This document shows, in pieces, positions 62,214 to 64,000 of a stretch of DNA of 64,000 nt. Position 1 is the first letter of the stretch. The number at the start of each line of letters is the position of its first letter. Made by a program: the position numbers and the translations under genes. Source of the stretch: Litorivivens sp041625575 (GTDB lineage Bacteria > Pseudomonadota > Gammaproteobacteria > Pseudomonadales > Spongiibacteraceae); the NCBI GenBank assembly GCA_041625575.1, contig JBFJTG010000003.1:17046-81045 (forward strand). The letters run 5' to 3'. The notes under the pieces were generated by a model, which ran no database searches, was not told the DNA's origin, and saw only the letters and a program-made list of their open reading frames with translations.

Positions 62214-63265
62214 TGAGCCACGACGAAGTTCCCAAGCCCCACGTATTAGTTGTCGACGACACCCCCCAAAACATTGACGTTTTGAAATCGATACTGGTAG
62301 ATGATTACACAATCAAAGCGGCCATTAACGGGACAATAGCGCTATCCATTGCACAAACCCAGCGGCCGGATATTATCCTGCTCGATGTTATGATGCCGGA
62401 GATGGACGGCTATGAAGTTTGCCAAAAACTCAAGGCCGACCCCAATACCTGCGACATCCCCGTCATATTCGTAACAGCCCTCGCGGAGACAGAGCAGGAA
62501 GAACGCGGCCTCTCGCTAGGTGCTGTCGACTACCTCACCAAACCTGTTAACCCGGCAATTGTTCGCGCCAGAGTCAAAACCCACCTGACACTGGCCAATC
62601 AACAACGCGCCACCCGGGAAGCCGTTATAAGCAGAACCAAAGAGCTCGCAGAAAGCCAGCGCAGCGCTATTTTCATGCTGGGGCAGGCCGGCCACTACAA
62701 CGACACCGACACCGGGGCTCACATATGGCGCATGGCAGCTTACGCGGCCGAGATAGCGCGACGAACCGGCTGGTCCGTAGAAGACGCTGCCCTACTGGAA
62801 CTGGCGGCTCCAATGCACGACACCGGCAAAATAGGCATTCCCGACGAAATACTGAAAGCGCCGCGCCAGCTGACCGCGGAAGAAATGGAAATCATGAAGA
62901 GCCACGCTTTAATAGGGCGGGATATACTAGCGAATAGCAAAACTCCACTGTTTCAACTCGCCGCAGAAATTGCGCTTTGCCACCACGAGAAATGGGATGG
63001 GTCGGGCTACCCGCAAGGACTCAAAGGGGAGGAAATACCCGAGTCTGCCCGCATCGTGGCTATCGCTGACGTATTTGACGCCCTCACCATGCGCCGCCCC
63101 TACAAAGAGCCTTGGAGCGCGGAGGAGAGTAAACAACACATACAAGATCAGGCGGGCAGCCATTTCGATCCCAACATAACTGCGCTTTTCATCGAACACT
63201 ACGACAGCCTTTTGGCAATCAAGGATTCCTGGAACGCCCGGGAATCAGCCCTGAGCAAAACATAA
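62213..63265 (+). CDS. REC-HD-GYP response regulator, c-di-GMP phosphodiesterase
   Basis: 350 residues. Receiver with Asp58 in LLDVMMPEMDG and Lys110 in YLTKPVN. The HD-GYP domain is complete: His202-Asp203 in APMHDTGKIGIPDEIL, His231 in KSHALIG, His257-His258 in LCHHEKWDGSGYP with GYP at 265-267, and IPESARIVAIADVFDAL. All metal ligands appear intact, so it should hydrolyse c-di-GMP, unlike the degenerate HD-GYP protein of Shewanella H-NOX operons. Phosphorylation from the kinase upstream would tie NO to c-di-GMP level, motility and biofilm choice. Confidence 0.94.
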   Translation: MSHDEVPKPHVLVVDDTPQNIDVLKSILVDDYTIKAAINGTIALSIAQTQRPDIILLDVMMPEMDGYEVCQKLKADPNTCDIPVIFVTALAETEQEERGLSLGAVDYLTKPVNPAIVRARVKTHLTLANQQRATREAVISRTKELAESQRSAIFMLGQAGHYNDTDTGAHIWRMAAYAAEIARRTGWSVEDAALLELAAPMHDTGKIGIPDEILKAPRQLTAEEMEIMKSHALIGRDILANSKTPLFQLAAEIALCHHEKWDGSGYPQGLKGEEIPESARIVAIADVFDALTMRRPYKEPWSAEESKQHIQDQAGSHFDPNITALFIEHYDSLLAIKDSWNARESALSKT

Positions 63266-63298
63266 TTCGCGCCAAATCAAAAACATCCGACGCAAGGC

Positions 63299-63327
63299 TT
63301 GCAATGCACCAGCCCCCTCCATATAAT
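63299..63327 (+). promoter_or_regulatory. Strong sigma-70 promoter for the initiator tRNA
   Basis: TTGCAA (63299-63304), exactly 17 bp, TATAAT (63322-63327). About 80 bp of leader follow before the tRNA, and they contain the 10-bp direct repeat CAATTGGCAG at 63337 and 63357. Confidence 0.75.
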
Positions 63328-63410
63328 GCGCATCCTCAATTGGCAGTCAACAAGTCCAATTGGCAGCAGTTGAGCCAGCGCTAGGCTTTAAACAGGCGAA
63401 ACAGTTTTGA

Positions 63411-63487
<77 letters not shown>

Positions 63488-63494
63488 AAAAAGT

Positions 63495-63533
63495 AAAGGC
63501 CGATCAGTAGCTTACTGATCGGCCTTTTTTATT
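63495..63533 (+). terminator. Rho-independent terminator of the tRNA gene
   Basis: AAAGGCCGATCAGTA, loop GCT, TACTGATCGGCCTTTTTT: a perfect 15-bp stem with T tract, 8 bp after the tRNA. Confidence 0.95.
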
Positions 63534-63787
63534 GCCTTGTAAAAATCACGCCATGTGACCAAATTGTGACCATCGTGTGACCAAATCTAAATGTGCCACA
63601 AAAAGACCACCCGCCAAACTGACCTTAAGGCACCTGAATACATCGGCTCAACTAAAAGATCGGAGCTCTACCCAGCGATCGTCGCTCTTGAGTTTCCACC
63701 TGATTTTCGCGCAACTCCAACCCCCACTCCCCGCCCATCCGTATTGAAGACAAACTAGCCCCCACATTAATGTCTGGCACTGCCCAG
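63534..63787. other. Accessory-type DNA after the tRNA
   Basis: No convincing gene. A 55-codon frame (63591-63758, plus) has no ribosome site and a Pro/Thr-rich end (ATPTPTPRP). Three TGTGACC repeats lie at its left edge. The position directly after a tRNA gene and before an IS remnant suggests the edge of an integrated element. Confidence 0.4.
63554..63582. repeat. Three TGTGACC direct repeats with 11-bp period
   Basis: TGTGACC starts at 63554, 63565 and 63576, each 11 bp apart, with AAAT following the first and third. The exact helical spacing suggests a protein-binding array, for example arm-type sites of an integrase next to a tRNA gene; this is inference. Confidence 0.6.
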
Positions 63788-63904
63788 CTATTCCTTAATA
63801 TGCGTAGCTAGCTCTTCGAGCTTGCAGTCGAAGTAGTTACAAAGCTTGACCTTGTACCCAAATTTAGCGCCATGACCTTGATGAGATTTCCAGTCCGTGA
63901 GGGG
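63788..63904 (-). pseudogene. Fragment of a small protein, possibly a Cro/CI-type regulator C-terminus
   Basis: An open stretch of about 38 codons without a start reads DWKSHQGHGAKFGYKVKLCN and then YFDCKLEELATHIKE to a stop at 63788. The LCNYFDCKLEEL pattern recalls the last helix of small XRE proteins (LC-L-C-LEDL). An in-frame stop lies just upstream. It overlaps the end of the transposase remnant in another frame. Weak call. Confidence 0.3.
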
Positions 63905-64000
63905 CTACTCCATAGCTACGGAGTTTATCAGTGACGATCTTTCTAGGCTCACTACCAGCTGATCTCAAAAGCCTTCTGAAGAAACGTTTTGCGGCAGCTC
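63864..64000 (-). mobile_element. Truncated IS6-family transposase (continues beyond window)
   Basis: From the right edge the minus strand reads AKRFFRRLLRSAGSEPRK followed by IVTDKLRSYGVA, the DDE-domain segment typical of IS6/IS26-like transposases, with the catalytic Asp in VTDKLRSY. After this the match stops and the frame ends at TAA (63864). The normal continuation (LNNRAENSHQPTRRRER type) is absent, so the gene is broken near 63905. The N-terminal part lies outside the window. Confidence 0.7.

Noticed and set aside
63591..63758. 55-codon plus-strand frame after the tRNA
   Set aside because: No ribosome site, low-complexity Pro/Thr end and no recognised family.

Overview
The window looks like the chromosome of a free-living, probably marine, gammaproteobacterium. 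This rests on a gammaproteobacterial DinG, a YqcC-family protein, an initiator tRNA of E. coli type, REP-like palindromes resembling those of Pseudomonas relatives, an H-NOX/hybrid kinase/HD-GYP operon, and many TonB-dependent receptors mixed with acyl-CoA genes. That last mix recalls lipid-, terpene- and steroid-degrading Cellvibrionales/Spongiibacteraceae-type bacteria; this placement is inference. There are no rRNA genes and no CRISPR array. Mobile DNA appears only at the right edge.

Left end (1-9 kb): a two-component block (a truncated REC-PAS protein, a Cache-PAS hybrid kinase and a divergent FixJ-like regulator), then a YqcC-family protein, the Fe-S helicase DinG and a PlsC-like acyltransferase. 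REP-like palindromes fill the gaps.

Uptake and catabolic region (8.6-40.7 kb): a TonB-dependent receptor/DUF1838/DUF169 operon in which the last protein carries a C-terminal PCP_red-like domain; a membrane protein divergent from an amidohydrolase; an ADC-like/3-hydroxyacyl-CoA dehydrogenase/esterase/receptor group, with a frameshifted esterase and the remains of a second copy of the group; a third receptor; a convergent series with quinone reductase, SDR, strictosidine-synthase-like, two hydrolases, wax ester synthase/DGAT and acyl-CoA ligase genes; an MFS carrier; and a beta-oxidation operon (ACAD, MaoC hydratase, SDR, thiolase). Two paralogous XRE/MmyB-like regulators lie here. Four copies of the site ACCAN-GACAT-N3-ANGTC stand in front of genes of this region, which suggests one lipid- or terpenoid-responsive regulon.

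Acyclic-terpene cluster (40.9-50.4 kb): atuA, atuF, atuE, atuC and atuD homologues plus a GST and a second acyl-CoA dehydrogenase, all on the minus strand. These make up the geranyl-CoA carboxylase route for citronellol/geraniol-like substrates. An AraC regulator, an alpha/beta hydrolase and a fourth receptor follow.

Right end (55-64 kb): a tyrosine phosphatase, two stand-alone receiver proteins, a DUF1214 protein, and an operon of H-NOX, a hybrid kinase with a degenerate Hpt domain, and an HD-GYP c-di-GMP phosphodiesterase (NO to c-di-GMP signalling). Then come an initiator tRNA with a strong promoter and terminator, and an accessory boundary with phased short repeats and a truncated IS6-type transposase.
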